NCBI RefSeq assembly: GCF_035918015.1
Contig: NZ_CP109132.1
Location: 1,364,001-1,428,000 of the forward strand
Length of the DNA: 64,000 bases
Direction of reading: 5' to 3'
DNA from: Streptomyces sp. NBC_01754
GTDB lineage: Bacteria > Actinomycetota > Actinomycetes > Streptomycetales > Streptomycetaceae
Shown here: piece after piece, positions 36,918 through 49,254 of the stretch
Numbering within the stretch: the stretch's first letter is position 1
Layout: each line of letters starts with the position of its first letter
Translations under genes and position numbers: made by a program
The notes under the pieces: generated by a model
What the model was told of the DNA's origin: nothing
Database searches by the model: none
The model's input: the letters and a program-made list of their open reading frames with translations, nothing else

Positions 36918-37094
36918 GGGGCACGCTCCACTTCACTGCACGCGGTTGCCCGCCGGAACTCCGGCCGGGCCCTTTCGAGCGTAGTTCAGTGATGCGGACG
37001 GTCCCGGCCGAGCGTGGCGGCCGCGTCCCCCGATCGGATCAGCGTTTCGTACGACCGGGACCCGAACAGCCCCGCCCGGTCCGCGGGGCCGCCC

Positions 37095-37721
37095 TCAGGA
37101 CTCGAACGGCCTGGCCGGCCACGGCGCCCCGGCCGGGCGCAGCGCGTCCAGGCCGTCACCGGCGAGGGCGGCGGTGAGCGACAGGACGCCCACGACCAGG
37201 CAGCTGTTGTGCAGGTGCCCGGCGAGTACGCCCCGGACCAGGTCGTCCAGCGGGACCCGGGCCTGCTCCATGTCGGCCTCCTCCTCGGAGACCGCGAAAC
37301 GCTCGCCCTCGGCCTCGGAGAGCTCCCGGGCCAGGAAGATCCGGACGGCCTCGTCACAGCCGCCGGGCGTGGTGTAGATGTCGGCGAGCACCCGCCAGTC
37401 CTCGGCCTTGACGTGCGCCTCCTCGTACAGCTCCCGCTGCGCGGCGTGCAGCGGGTTCTCGCCGGGGACGTCGAGGAGTCCGGCCGGGATCTCCCACAGC
37501 TTGTGGCGCACCGGGTGGCGGTACTGCCGCAGGACGAGGACCCGGCCGTCCTCGTCGAGTGCGAGTACGGCGACGGAGCCGGGGTGGACCTGGTAGTCGC
37601 GGCCGTGGACGCTGCCGTCGGGCATCACCACGTCGTCGGTGCGGACGCTGGTCTTGTTGCCGGTGAACCGCGTCACCGACGCGGTGACCCGCCACTCCTC
37701 GGGGGTGTCCTGGAAACCCAT
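37095..37721 (-). CDS. Nudix hydrolase, ADP-ribose pyrophosphatase type
   Basis: 208 aa from ATG 37721, with GGAAGGAC upstream. The Nudix box is GLLDVPGENPLHAAQ then RELYEEAHV, with one extra residue in the first loop and Ala for the usual Gly; the metal-binding Glu residues remain. VHGRDYQVHPGSVAVLALDE and VLVLRQYRHPVRHKLWEIPA are typical of ADP-ribose pyrophosphatases. It would clear ADP-ribose or related nucleoside diphosphates. It is followed 178 bp later by the STAND gene and preceded by pyrG on the same strand. Confidence 0.9.
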   Translation of the reverse strand: MGFQDTPEEWRVTASVTRFTGNKTSVRTDDVVMPDGSVHGRDYQVHPGSVAVLALDEDGRVLVLRQYRHPVRHKLWEIPAGLLDVPGENPLHAAQRELYEEAHVKAEDWRVLADIYTTPGGCDEAVRIFLARELSEAEGERFAVSEEEADMEQARVPLDDLVRGVLAGHLHNSCLVVGVLSLTAALAGDGLDALRPAGAPWPARPFES

Positions 37722-37747
37722 GCACGTCCTTCCACGAGCGAACGAAA

Positions 37748-37786
37748 ACCGGGGCACGCATCCGAATGAAGGATCCGCGCCCCGGT
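37748..37786 (-). terminator. Terminator after pyrG
   Basis: 16-nt arms (ACCGGGGC... and its near complement, two mismatches) around a GAATGAA loop, 13 bp past the pyrG stop. Confidence 0.65.
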
Positions 37787-37798
37787 CAACCGTATCGC

Positions 37799-39469
<1,671 letters not shown>

Positions 39470-39898
39470 AGCCAAAGGGGGCTCCCGTGGTCGCGATCGT
39501 GAGGTGCGTACCGGCGTGCCGCTCGGAGGATTCCGGGGGTGCCGTCGCTGCGGTTCGGGGGCCTCGTCCACTGTCGGGACGACCACCGGTCCACGGGCTA
39601 CCAGGGTATCAGCGACGGAGAGGGGCCGCTTCCGGCCATACCCGTCACACGAAGGTCACAGGGCCACCGCAGCCCCTTTACCTCACCGGCGTCCGGCTCG
39701 GACAACTTATGAACAGCGTCGCGCGGATCTTCCTGGTGCGTCGTATCCTGCTCGGACACTCGCTGCCGAGTCGGCCGGCGCAGCGGCACCACCCCAGCCC
39801 GCTCATCCGTGCAAGAGCTCGTCGGTTTTCTTACAACGACCCCTTGACCAGCAGTTAGCGCCCCCACGGGGCGACTGGCCGTTCGACTGGAGATACAC
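39470..39898. promoter_or_regulatory. Divergent intergenic region, pyrG / GH15 gene
   Basis: 429 bp between diverging genes. It contains a short plus-strand frame (39709-39858) but no ribosome site and no family match, so I treat it as non-coding and as the shared promoter region. Confidence 0.4.
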
Positions 39899-41701
39899 GT
39901 GGCCGGGCGCATCGAGGATTACGCACTCATCGGAGACATGCAGACCGCCGCCCTGGTCTGCCGGGACGGCACAGCAGACTGGCTGTGCCTTCCCCGCTTC
40001 GACTCGCACGCCGTTTTCGCCGGGCTCCTCGGCACGGAGGAGCACGGTTTCTGGCGGCTGGGACCCGCCCGTCCGGAAGGGGCCGAGCCTCCGGCCGCCG
40101 ACCGCCGACGTTACCGAGGGGACTCACTCGTCCTGGAATCGGAGTGGGACACCTCACGCGGCACGGTCCGGGTGACCGATTTCATGCCGCCGCGTGACGG
40201 CGCGCCCCAGCTGATCCGCATCGTGGAAGGCGTGAGCGGCCGGGTTCCGATGCGCTCGGAGCTGCGCATGCGCTTCAGCTACGGGCGGGTGGTGCCCTGG
40301 GTGCACAAGGTGGACGGCCGTACGGTCGCCGTCGCGGGCCCGGACTCCGTGTGGCTGGACACCGAGGCCGATACGTACGGGCGGCAGCTCACGACGTACT
40401 CGGACTTCACGGTGGCCCCCGGCGACCGGATCGCCTTCACCATCAGCTGGCAGCCCTCGCACCACGAGCCGCCCGCCCTGCCGGACCCCGAGGGGTCGCT
40501 GGAGGCGACGGAGCTCTTCTGGCGCGAGTGGGTCGATCAGTGCACGTACCACGGCCCCTACCGGGAGGCGGTGGTCCGCTCCCTGATCACGCTGAAGGCG
40601 CTCACCTACGGGCCGACCGGCGGCATCGTGGCGGCCCCGACCACCTCGCTGCCGGAGGAGATCGGCGGCGTACGGAACTGGGACTACCGCTACACCTGGC
40701 TGCGGGACGCGGCGATCACGCTCTCCTCGCTGTTGCGCACCGGTTACCGCGAGGAGGCCCGCGCCTGGCGCGAGTGGCTGCTGCGGGCGGTCGCCGGCGA
40801 CCCGGAGAACCTCCAGATCATGTACGGGATCGCGGGCGAGCGCGAGCTCGGCGAGGCGGAGCTGGACTGGCTGCCCGGATACGAGAACTCCCTCCCGGTC
40901 CGGGTCGGCAACGGCGCGGCGAACCAGTTGCAACTCGATGTGTACGGCGAGGTCACCGAGGCGTTGCACCTGGCGCACATGACGGGCCTGACCCGCAACG
41001 ACTACGCGATGGGCCTCCAGCTCAAGCTGATCGAGTACCTGGAGAAGCACTGGCAGGAGCCTGACGAGGGCATCTGGGAGGTGCGCGGGCCGCGTCGGCA
41101 CTTCGTGCACTCCAAGGTGATGGCCTGGGTGGCGGTGGACCGCACGATCAAGCTCATCGAGGCCGGGGACGTCGACGGCCCGCTGGAGCGGTGGCGCCGG
41201 CTGCGCGACGACATCCACCGCGACGTCTGCGAGCGCGGTTACGACAAGGAGCGCAACACCTTCACCCAGTCCTACGGGTCGAAGGAACTGGACGCGTCAC
41301 TGCTGCTGATCCCGCAGATGGGCTTCCTGCCCCCGGACGACAAGCGGGTCATCGGCACGATCGAGGCGATCCAGCGGGAGTTGTCCACCGAGGACGGCTT
41401 CGTGCTGCGCTATCCGACCGGCGGCGACGGCGCGGGCGTGGACGGCCTGGAGGGCGACGAAGGCGCGTTCCTGGCCTGCTCCTTCTGGCTGGCGGACGAC
41501 CTGGCGATGATCGGGCGGGTCGACGAGGCACGCCGGCTCTTCGAGAAACTGCTGTCCCTGCGCAACGACCTGGGGCTGCTGGCCGAGGAGTGGGACTCCA
41601 AGCTCCAGCGCCAGGTGGGGAACTTCCCGCAGGCCTTCAGCCATGTGCCGCTGATCGACACGGCACTGCGGCTGACCGCGAGCGGCGCGTACGTCGGCTG
41701 A
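39899..41701 (+). CDS. Glycoside hydrolase family 15 protein (glucoamylase/trehalase-like)
   Basis: 600 aa from GTG 39899, with GGAG 7 nt upstream. N-terminal beta-sandwich: RIEDYALIGDMQTAALVCRD, then GTADWLCLPRFDSHAVFAGL. The (alpha/alpha)6 catalytic domain carries EEIGGVRNWDYRYTWLRDA, the family hallmark, and LLAEEWD near the end, where the second catalytic Glu is expected. No signal peptide, so it acts in the cytoplasm. Actinobacterial relatives include trehalases and glucan 1,4-alpha-glucosidases, so the substrate (trehalose or alpha-glucan) is undecided. Confidence 0.92.
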   Translation: MAGRIEDYALIGDMQTAALVCRDGTADWLCLPRFDSHAVFAGLLGTEEHGFWRLGPARPEGAEPPAADRRRYRGDSLVLESEWDTSRGTVRVTDFMPPRDGAPQLIRIVEGVSGRVPMRSELRMRFSYGRVVPWVHKVDGRTVAVAGPDSVWLDTEADTYGRQLTTYSDFTVAPGDRIAFTISWQPSHHEPPALPDPEGSLEATELFWREWVDQCTYHGPYREAVVRSLITLKALTYGPTGGIVAAPTTSLPEEIGGVRNWDYRYTWLRDAAITLSSLLRTGYREEARAWREWLLRAVAGDPENLQIMYGIAGERELGEAELDWLPGYENSLPVRVGNGAANQLQLDVYGEVTEALHLAHMTGLTRNDYAMGLQLKLIEYLEKHWQEPDEGIWEVRGPRRHFVHSKVMAWVAVDRTIKLIEAGDVDGPLERWRRLRDDIHRDVCERGYDKERNTFTQSYGSKELDASLLLIPQMGFLPPDDKRVIGTIEAIQRELSTEDGFVLRYPTGGDGAGVDGLEGDEGAFLACSFWLADDLAMIGRVDEARRLFEKLLSLRNDLGLLAEEWDSKLQRQVGNFPQAFSHVPLIDTALRLTASGAYVG

Positions 41702-41718
41702 CCGGAGGGTCTGACGGT

Positions 41719-41757
41719 CCTGGTGGCACGGCGGGCGCCTTCCGCCGTGCCACCAGG
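41719..41757 (+). terminator. Terminator after the GH15 gene
   Basis: Perfect 16-bp arms (CCTGGTGGCACGGCGG and complement), 7-nt loop, 18 bp past the stop. Confidence 0.85.
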
Positions 41758-42828
41758 CTTGGTGTCCGGGCTCACCGCCGGCCGCGGAAGGGCTCCGGGG
41801 CGGTCTGCGGAGGGACGCCCCGCCGGCCCGTGCTCACCCGGGTCGGGGCGGATCCCAGGGGGACCGCGCGTCGCCGGCGCCTTCGGTCCCGCGCCGCGGA
41901 CGCTGCCTTCGGTCCGTCGGGAACCGGTGGCACAGCGGGCGTCGGGCGGACGGGTTCCCACCGCGCGCCGGACAGGTCGCCGAGGTCGGGCGGGCGTGGT
42001 CGCATGCGGCCGGGATATCGGTACCGACGGCTTTACGGGAGGGCGTACGAGGGGTCACTGGAGGCATGGGGCCGGTGCTTGCACTTTCTCGCACGCAGGG
42101 GGCGTACCGGAAATCGGGACAGGCCCCCGGCAGAATAGCCGACCCATCGAACGGCAATAGCTTCGTGTAATAGCCATGGCATACGGGTCAGATAATTCCT
42201 CTCGCGGAACTGAATCGGACCGGAATGGCACCGAAGTGCACCGGAAATAACCAAAACACTCGCTCCGGGGGCGCCGCACTCGGCTTCGAGGCGCACCGGG
42301 CGGCCCTCTTCCGGACGCTCCGCCCCTCCCGTCGCACGCACGGCCGACAGCCGACGTACGGCCATACCCCACCTGGCCTGCACCCCCGTCGGCCGGTGGC
42401 CGACGCCTGCCCGCAGCCACGGCCACCCCCACCGATTCCGACCGCCCGCAGGGGCGCGCCCCGGACATCCCGTACGACATCACGCACGTCCGCCAGGAAA
42501 GTATGGACTTCCGCACCGGCCCACGCTTTCCGGTGGAAGGGGAGGCTGCAAAAAAGTTCCGGCCTGGAATTAACCTAAATATGACTTTTACCGAATATCC
42601 TGGCGCGGGTTGCCGGACCAAAAGATGGGAATATCCATGGTGAGCAAGAAATGCGATGCCCATCGTTCGCAACCGGCATCGATTCGGCCAACCGAACGAA
42701 CAAGCGCATGAACTGGGCCGTTCTTCGGCCATCTGGCGAAACGTCGCCCTGACCGGTGGCAATGCACTTCTGCCGCGGGACGGCCGCCCCGGGCCCAGCG
42801 TGTGTGGAGAACCCATACGGGAGACACC
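41758..42828. other. Long non-coding interval before the collagen-like gene
   Basis: About 1.1 kb without a convincing gene on either strand. GC content falls near 42150-42260 and 42560-42700, where codon bias also disappears. The second AT-rich patch may contain the promoter of the collagen-like gene. It could be the remains of a lost gene, but I recognise no family. Confidence 0.45.
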
Positions 42829-43464
42829 ATGGTCACACCGCAGACGTCTCAGCCCCCGACCACCACCGCACAGGCCGCCCATCCGCCCGAAGGCGACGCC
42901 GCTCCCCCTCCTGGCCAGGCTTGCGTCCCCCCACCGCACCACCCGCCGGAACAGCCGTGCGGGACCCCGGGTCCGCCCGGTCCTCAGGGGCCCGCCGGTC
43001 CCCAGGGACCGCCCGGACGTACGGGGTGCACCGGCCCCACCGGTCCCACCGGGCCCGCGGGCGGGGCCGGATGCGCGGGTCCTGCCGGGCCTCCCGGGCC
43101 GGAGGGGCCGGCCGGTCCGCAAGGGCCGCGGGGGGTCGAGGGTCCGGCAGGCCCCGAAGGTCCCTGCGGCCCGCCGGGCCCTGACGGGGCCCAGGGACCC
43201 GAAGGCGCCGAAGGCCCGCCGGGCAGGGACGGCAGGGACGGCAAGCCCGGTGCTCACGGACTCGCCGGTGCCGACGGCCGCGAGGGCCCCCCTGGGCCGC
43301 GTGGGCCCCAGGGACCCCAGGGTGACCCGGGGCCCGTGGGTGCCGTCGGTCAGCGGGGGCCCCGGGGCCTGAAGGGCGACCCCGGTGACGACCCCACCCG
43401 GGAGTACCTGCGCCAGCTCATCAGGGAGTGCCTCGCCGAAGTGGGCTTCTGCACCCCGGCCTGA
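42829..43464 (+). CDS. Bacterial collagen-like protein
   Basis: 211 aa from ATG 42829, with GGGAG 6 nt upstream. Residues 1-44 are Pro/Thr/Ala-rich. Residues 45-188 are 48 uninterrupted Gly-X-Y triplets ([16 protein letters not shown] style), with cysteines inside three of them. The C-terminal 23 residues ([19 protein letters not shown] plus CTPA) look like an amphipathic helix that could trimerise the chain. No signal peptide or anchor is visible, so it is either intracellular or exported by another route. Charged triplets (GRD, GKP, GDP) suggest a stable triple helix without hydroxyproline. Function unknown. Confidence 0.88.
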   Translation: MVTPQTSQPPTTTAQAAHPPEGDAAPPPGQACVPPPHHPPEQPCGTPGPPGPQGPAGPQGPPGRTGCTGPTGPTGPAGGAGCAGPAGPPGPEGPAGPQGPRGVEGPAGPEGPCGPPGPDGAQGPEGAEGPPGRDGRDGKPGAHGLAGADGREGPPGPRGPQGPQGDPGPVGAVGQRGPRGLKGDPGDDPTREYLRQLIRECLAEVGFCTPA

Positions 43465-43657
43465 TCGCCACCGGCCCCGCCGCCGGGACGGAGATCCGGC
43501 CCGGCGGTAGGGACGGGGCCCGGCGGTACGGACGGGCCCGGTGCCCCCTGCTCGACGCTCCCGGCCGACGAGCGGTGGCGCCACGGATGTCCGTTCCCCG
43601 GCCGCCGGGGCGCCTGCCGGGTACGCACGGCGGGCGCCCCGTCACGTCGGGTTCGCA

Positions 43658-44752
43658 TCACCCCCGGCCGGCCGCCGACAGCGGCCGGGCCAACTCGTCG
43701 TAGACGGACAGCACATGGGCGACGGTGTCCTCCTCGGTGGGCCAGCCGGCGGCCCGGAGCCGGCCGGCCTCGGCGAGCCGCTTCCGGCGGCCCGGGTCGC
43801 CGAGAAGCCGGACGACGGCACCGGCCAGCGCGCCGGCGTCCCCGTACGGCACCAGTTCGGCGGCCCCGCCGACCAGTTCACGCAGGCCGCGGGTGTCGGC
43901 GGCGACCAGGGGCACCCCGAGCCGCAGGGCCTCGCCCGCCAACATCGGCCGGGCCTCCTCCCGGCCGGGCAGCACGGCGAGGTCGGCGACGGTCAGGAGC
44001 TGACCGAGGTCCTCCCGGCGGCCGGTCAGGACCACGGGCAGCCCCTCGTCCATGACCCGGCGCCGCAGGGCCTCCTCGTCGCTCCCCTCCCCCACGACGA
44101 CCAGGAGCGGCGCGGGATCCAGCCCACGCCACAGACGTACGGCGTCCAGCAGGGTGCCGTCACCCCGGTACGGTGCGGCGGTGCCGGCCGATACGAGTAA
44201 CGGGCGTCCCACCGCGCCCAGTTCGGCCCGCGCCTTACCGGCGTTGACCGCGGGCCGGGGGCCCGCCGGGAGGGCGGTGGAGGCGAGCCGGGCGTCCCGG
44301 GCGCCGCGTATCCGGGCCCGGTCGACCAGCTCCGACGAGGTCGCGAGCACCACGGCCGCCGCGCGGGCGGCCCTGCGCTCCACCAGGTGCAGCATCCGGC
44401 GGCGGACTCCCTCGGCGGCGTGGGCCCGGGGGTGCCAGGTCATGACCAGCGGGGTACCGCGGCCGCTCAGCGCGAGCCCGGCGCGCACGGCGGCGTGCGG
44501 TCCGTGCGCGTGGACGACGTCCGCGTCGGCGCAGGCCGCGCGCAGGGCGGTGACGGTGGCCGGACCACCGCGACCGGGTACGGGGGTGAAGTGCGCGCCG
44601 GCCACGGGGAAGGCGGGGGCACGCGCACCGTCGGCCGGGGCGCAGACCGTGACCCGCACCCCCCGCGCGACCAGGCCGGTGGTGAGCGAGGTGACATGAG
44701 CGCTGCTCCCGGCACCGCCGCCCAGGACTTGGACCGTACGCAGCTGTGACAC
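43658..44752 (-). CDS. GT4-type glycosyltransferase
   Basis: 364 aa from GTG 44752 (MSQLRTVQVLGGG), with GGGAG upstream. GT-B fold: the N-terminal GGGAGSSAHVTSLTTGLVAR loop, VVHAHGPHAAVRAGLAL, then the C-terminal LLVSAGTAAPYRGDGTLLDA, LLVVVGEGSDEEALRRRV and the EEARPMLAGEALRLGVPLV block with the family acidic pair. It stands alone between the collagen-like gene and recN. Acceptor unknown; glycosylation of an envelope component is plausible. Confidence 0.87.
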   Translation of the reverse strand: MSQLRTVQVLGGGAGSSAHVTSLTTGLVARGVRVTVCAPADGARAPAFPVAGAHFTPVPGRGGPATVTALRAACADADVVHAHGPHAAVRAGLALSGRGTPLVMTWHPRAHAAEGVRRRMLHLVERRAARAAAVVLATSSELVDRARIRGARDARLASTALPAGPRPAVNAGKARAELGAVGRPLLVSAGTAAPYRGDGTLLDAVRLWRGLDPAPLLVVVGEGSDEEALRRRVMDEGLPVVLTGRREDLGQLLTVADLAVLPGREEARPMLAGEALRLGVPLVAADTRGLRELVGGAAELVPYGDAGALAGAVVRLLGDPGRRKRLAEAGRLRAAGWPTEEDTVAHVLSVYDELARPLSAAGRG

Positions 44753-44936
44753 GTCGAATGGCTCCCGGGGCTCCCGAGTCGGCGGAATGTACAGCGCCAA
44801 CCATGCCAGCTCGTACGCACGTTCCGGGAACGACGAAACGTTGCTCCTCTCGGGACCGGGACCAGAGAACGGACCACCCCACCGATTCGAGTGAGTTGAC
44901 CGGACGAAAGTTGACGCCCGTGGTACGGACGGACCC

Positions 44937-44993
44937 GGGCCCGGGGGCAGGAGCCCGGCGAACGGGACCCGCCGGGCTCCTGCCCCCGGGCCC
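44937..44993 (-). terminator. Terminator after recN
   Basis: Perfect 24-bp inverted repeat with a 9-nt loop (AACGGGACC), 57 bp past the recN stop. One of the strongest hairpins in the window. Confidence 0.85.
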
Positions 44994-45050
44994 CCCGTCC
45001 GCACCGCCCGCCGCCGGACCCCACGACCGGAGCGGATCCGCCCGGGGCGG

Positions 45051-46805
45051 TCAGCCGTCCGCCCGGGCGGTCGCCAGCAGTTCCTCCGCGTGGGCCCGCG
45101 CGGTCTCCGAGTCTTCCTGCCCGGCCAGCATCCGGGACAGCTCCCGCACCCGGTCCTCCCCTTCCAGGACCTTGACTCCGCTCCTGGTCACCGATCCGTC
45201 CACCGTCTTCTCGACCAGCAACTGGCGGTCGGCGAAGGCCGCCACCTGCGGCAGGTGCGTGACCACCACGACCTGCGCGGACCGGGCCAGCCTGGCCAGC
45301 CGGCGGCCGACCTCCACGGCCGCCTTGCCGCCGACCCCCGCGTCGACCTCGTCGAAGAGGTACGTCGGCACGGGGTCGGAGCCCGCGAAGACCACCTCGA
45401 CGGCGAGCATCACCCGGGACAGCTCACCACCCGACGCGCCCTTGGCGATCGGCCTCGGCCGGGCGCCGGGATGCGGGGCCAGCAGGAGTTCGACCTCGTC
45501 GGCCCCGGTCGGCCCGTGGACGACGCTGCGGCCGCCGACGTCGATCCCCGACTCCTCGTCCCCGGCCTCGGTCTGCCGGACGGCGAAGGAGACACAGGCG
45601 TGCGGCATCGCGAGCGAGGCCAGTTCCTCGGTCACCGCCTCGGCGAACCGGGCCGCCGCCTCCGTACGCGCGTCGGTCAGCGCCTGCCCGAGCCCGGAGA
45701 GCTCGCCGCGCAGCGCGTCCCGCTCGGCCGTCAGCTCGCCGATGCGCTCGTCGTCGCCCTCCAGCTCCGTGAGCCGGGCCGCGTTCTCCTCGGCCCAGGC
45801 CAGCACGGCCGCCGTGTCCTGGCCGTCCCTGCCGTACTTGCGGGTGAGCGCCGTGAGCGCGGCGCGGCGCTCCTCGACGGCGGCGAGCCGCAGCGGGTCG
45901 GCGTCCAGCTGGTCGGCGTACCCGGCGAGCTCCCCGGCCACGTCGGCGAGCAGGATGGAGATCTCGCCGGTCCGGTCGGCCAGCGCGGCCAGCGCGGGAT
46001 CGTGGGCGCGTACGGCGTCCAGGGACTGCCCGGCCGCCGCGACGATCGTGGTGGCGTCCACGGCCTCGGGGTCCTCGGGGTTGCCCGCGAGCGCCCCGTG
46101 CGCGAGGGCCGCCGCGGAGGCGAGGGCCTCGGCGTGGCCCAGCCGCTCGGCCTCGGCGGCGAGTTCGGTGTCCTCCCCGGGCAGCGGTTCGACGGCCGCG
46201 ATCTCGTCGAGGCCGAAGCGCAGCAGGTCCGCCTCCTGGGCCCGCTCCCTGGCCCGGACGGTCAGCTCGTCCAGTTCCGTGACGACGGCGCGCAGCCGCC
46301 GGTAGGCGGCCGTGTACGCGGCGAGCGGCCGGCTCACCCCGTCGCCCGCGTACCGGTCGAGGGCCTGCCGCTGCCTCGCGGGCTTGAGCAGCCCCTGCTG
46401 GTCGGTCTGGCCGTGTACGGCGACGAGTTCGTCGGCGAGTTCGGTCAGGACCCCGACGGGTACGGATCTGCCCCCGAGGTGGGCCCGCGAGCGGCCTTCC
46501 GCGGAGACGGTGCGGCTGATGAGCAGCGCCCCGTCCTCGACCTCCCCGCCGGCCTCCTCCGCGCGCCGCGCCGCCGCGTCGCCCTGGGCCACCGTGATCC
46601 TGCCCTCGACCACCGCGGCCTTGGCGCCGACCCGCACGAGGGCGGGATCGGCGCGCCCGCCGAGCAGCAGCCCCAGGCTGGTCACGACCATCGTCTTACC
46701 CGCGCCGGTCTCGCCCGTCACCGCGGTGAAACCGGGTGACAGCTCCACCACCGCGTCGTCGATGACCCCGAGCGACCGTATCCGCATCTCCTCCAACACG
46801 GACAT
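45051..46805 (-). CDS. recN: DNA repair protein RecN
   Basis: 584 aa from ATG 46805. SMC-like ATPase of recombination repair. Walker A is TGETGAGKTMVVTSLGLLLG near residue 32; long coiled-coil segments fill the middle; the signature and Walker B are KGASGGELSRVMLAVEVVF and YLFDEVDAGVGGKAAVEVG. VVVTHLPQVAAFADRQLLV closes the ATPase. It acts at double-strand breaks. It follows nadK and tlyA in the usual order, with 279 bp and a hairpin in between, so it may have its own promoter. Confidence 0.96.
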   Translation of the reverse strand: MSVLEEMRIRSLGVIDDAVVELSPGFTAVTGETGAGKTMVVTSLGLLLGGRADPALVRVGAKAAVVEGRITVAQGDAAARRAEEAGGEVEDGALLISRTVSAEGRSRAHLGGRSVPVGVLTELADELVAVHGQTDQQGLLKPARQRQALDRYAGDGVSRPLAAYTAAYRRLRAVVTELDELTVRARERAQEADLLRFGLDEIAAVEPLPGEDTELAAEAERLGHAEALASAAALAHGALAGNPEDPEAVDATTIVAAAGQSLDAVRAHDPALAALADRTGEISILLADVAGELAGYADQLDADPLRLAAVEERRAALTALTRKYGRDGQDTAAVLAWAEENAARLTELEGDDERIGELTAERDALRGELSGLGQALTDARTEAAARFAEAVTEELASLAMPHACVSFAVRQTEAGDEESGIDVGGRSVVHGPTGADEVELLLAPHPGARPRPIAKGASGGELSRVMLAVEVVFAGSDPVPTYLFDEVDAGVGGKAAVEVGRRLARLARSAQVVVVTHLPQVAAFADRQLLVEKTVDGSVTRSGVKVLEGEDRVRELSRMLAGQEDSETARAHAEELLATARADG

Positions 46806-46924
46806 GACCTTACGAGGTCCGGAGGCCGCCGCGCTAACGACCTGCCCCGCGACAGGGGGTGCTGATCGGCGCGCGGCCTCCACGGCGGGACCGCGGCTCC
46901 GACGGGGAGGCGCGGGGAGGGGCG

Positions 46925-46964
46925 ACGCCCCGGAGGCTCCGCCCGCGCGGGCGGAGCCGGGCGT
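46925..46964 (-). terminator. Stem-loop between nadK and recN
   Basis: A 24-nt perfect palindrome (46935-46958, GGCTCCGCCCGC and complement) flanked by ACGCCC/GGGCGT arms, 121 bp past the nadK stop. Confidence 0.55.
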
Positions 46965-47084
46965 GGGGGGCCGCCGGGTGACGCCGGGGCCGCGCGCGGA
47001 CGCGCGGCAGGGATCCGCTCCCCGCCACGGGGAGGGCCCGGCCAGCCTGCCGGGGGACACCGGCACCGCACACGGTGTTGACGC

Positions 47085-48034
47085 TCAGTGCGGGGCGCCC
47101 CGCCAGCCCTGCACGGGCAGCGCGAACTTGGCGACCAGCCGGTCGGTGAAGGAGGCCTGGTGCAGCCGTGCGAGGCGTACCGGCACCGCGCCGCGCCGCA
47201 CCTCGACCCTGGCCCCGGCGGGCAGTTCGACGGTCCTGCGCCCGTCGCACCACAGGACACCGTGCGGGGTGTGCGGCTGGACCTCCACCGCGAGGACCGA
47301 TGTGGGCGAGGTCACCAGCGGCCTGGCGAAGAGCGCGTGCGCGCTGATGGGCACCATCAGCAGGGCTTCGACCTCGGGCCAGACGACGGGGCCCCCGGCG
47401 GAGAAGGCGTACGCGGTCGAGCCGGTGGGGGTGGCGCAGACGATCCCGTCGCAGCCGAACCCGGTCACCGGCCGGCCGTCGATCTCCAGGACGACCTCCA
47501 GCATCCGCTCGGGCGAGACCTTCTGCACGGCGGCCTCGTTGAGCGCCCAGTCGCTGTGCACGACGTCGCCGTTGCTGTGCACGAGGACGTCGATCGTCAT
47601 GCGTTCCTCGACCTTGTAGGCGCGGGTGACGACCCGGTCGACGACCTTGTCCAGGTCGTCGCGCTCCGCCTCGGCGAGGAATCCGACCCGGCCCAGGTTG
47701 ACCCCGAGCATCGGTACGCCGGAGGCCCGGGAGATCTCGGCGCCGCGCAGCAGGGTCCCGTCGCCGCCGAGCACGATCAGCAGTTCGCAGCCTTCGACCG
47801 CCGCGGGTGTGGCGTCGGTGACCTTCACCACGGACGACGGCAGCGGCAGGTCCTGGGCCTCCACGGCCAGTACCCGGACACCCAGGCCGCTGCGGAGCAG
47901 CCCCTGGACGACGAGCTCGGCGCTGCGGATCGCCGCCGGACGCCCGGTGTGGGCCAGCAGGAAGACGGTCCGTGGCGCCACCCCCTCTCCCGTCGGCTCG
48001 CCCGTTCCCGGATTCTCTTGTGCCGTCCGTGTCG

Positions 48035-48038
<4 letters not shown>
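47085..48038 (-). CDS. nadK: NAD kinase
   Basis: 317 aa from TTG 48038, which overlaps the tlyA stop by four bases. The ATP/NAD-binding signature LLIVLGGDGTLLRGAE is near residue 90; GVNLGRVGFLAEAE, DWALNEAAVQK and GIVCATPTGSTAYAFSAGGP are conserved blocks. It phosphorylates NAD to NADP. An N-terminal extension of about 25 residues is usual here. The operon order 48874 gene-tlyA-nadK-recN is typical of actinobacteria. Confidence 0.96.
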
Positions 48039-48873
<835 letters not shown>

Positions 48874-48877
<4 letters not shown>

Positions 48878-49212
48878 TGGGCGTCGGTACGGGTGGTGGG
48901 CGGGGCGTCCAGAGCGCTCAGCTCGTCGCGTAGTCCACGGTGTACATCCTCGTACACCTCCGTGTGCCCGTCCGCCGGGAGGTGGTCCGCGTCGGCCAGC
49001 CGCTCCAGCCTCGCGTCCACACCGGGGTGCCCGGTGGGGGCACGCGGAATCCCCAGAGGGGCGGGCGGCACGGGGTCGTGGGAGGGCGTGGGGGCCTCGG
49101 CCCCTGGTACGGGGCCGTCGGGCCCGGACACGGGTGCGGGAGCCCCGGGCGCGGGGGCCCCGGGCAGCGCTGTGCCGGGCGTCGTGTCCGGCTCCGGCAT
49201 CCAGTCGTTCAT
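48874..49212 (-). CDS. Small hypothetical protein upstream of tlyA
   Basis: 112 aa from ATG 49212. The first 60 residues are Pro/Ala/Gly-rich and disordered. The C-terminal half (GHPGVDARLERLADADHLPA, then YEDVHRGLRDELSALD) is a predicted helical pair. Coupled to tlyA by a GTGA overlap. Small proteins with this helix pattern precede tlyA in many Streptomyces; their function is unknown. Confidence 0.75.
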
Positions 49213-49254
49213 GCCGGAACGCTACCGCGAAGGGCCGGTGTACCGTCGATCACG

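Noticed and set aside
39709..39858. A 49-codon plus-strand frame in the pyrG/GH15 promoter region
   Set aside because: No ribosome site and no conserved feature I can recognise; position fits a promoter instead.
42176..42250. A 24-codon plus-strand frame (MAYGSDNSSRG...)
   Set aside because: No ribosome site, no family match, and in an AT-rich non-coding patch.
42055..43584. A 509-codon minus-strand frame with Gly/Pro/Thr repeats
   Set aside because: Complement of the collagen triplets (GGN CCN) reads as repeat in other frames too. The plus frame has the ribosome site, perfect Gly-X-Y register and a sensible C-terminus.
48940..49254. An N-terminal extension of the SCP2-like protein
   Set aside because: The extension is antisense to the 48874 gene and random in composition; the SCP2 fold starts at ATG 49255.
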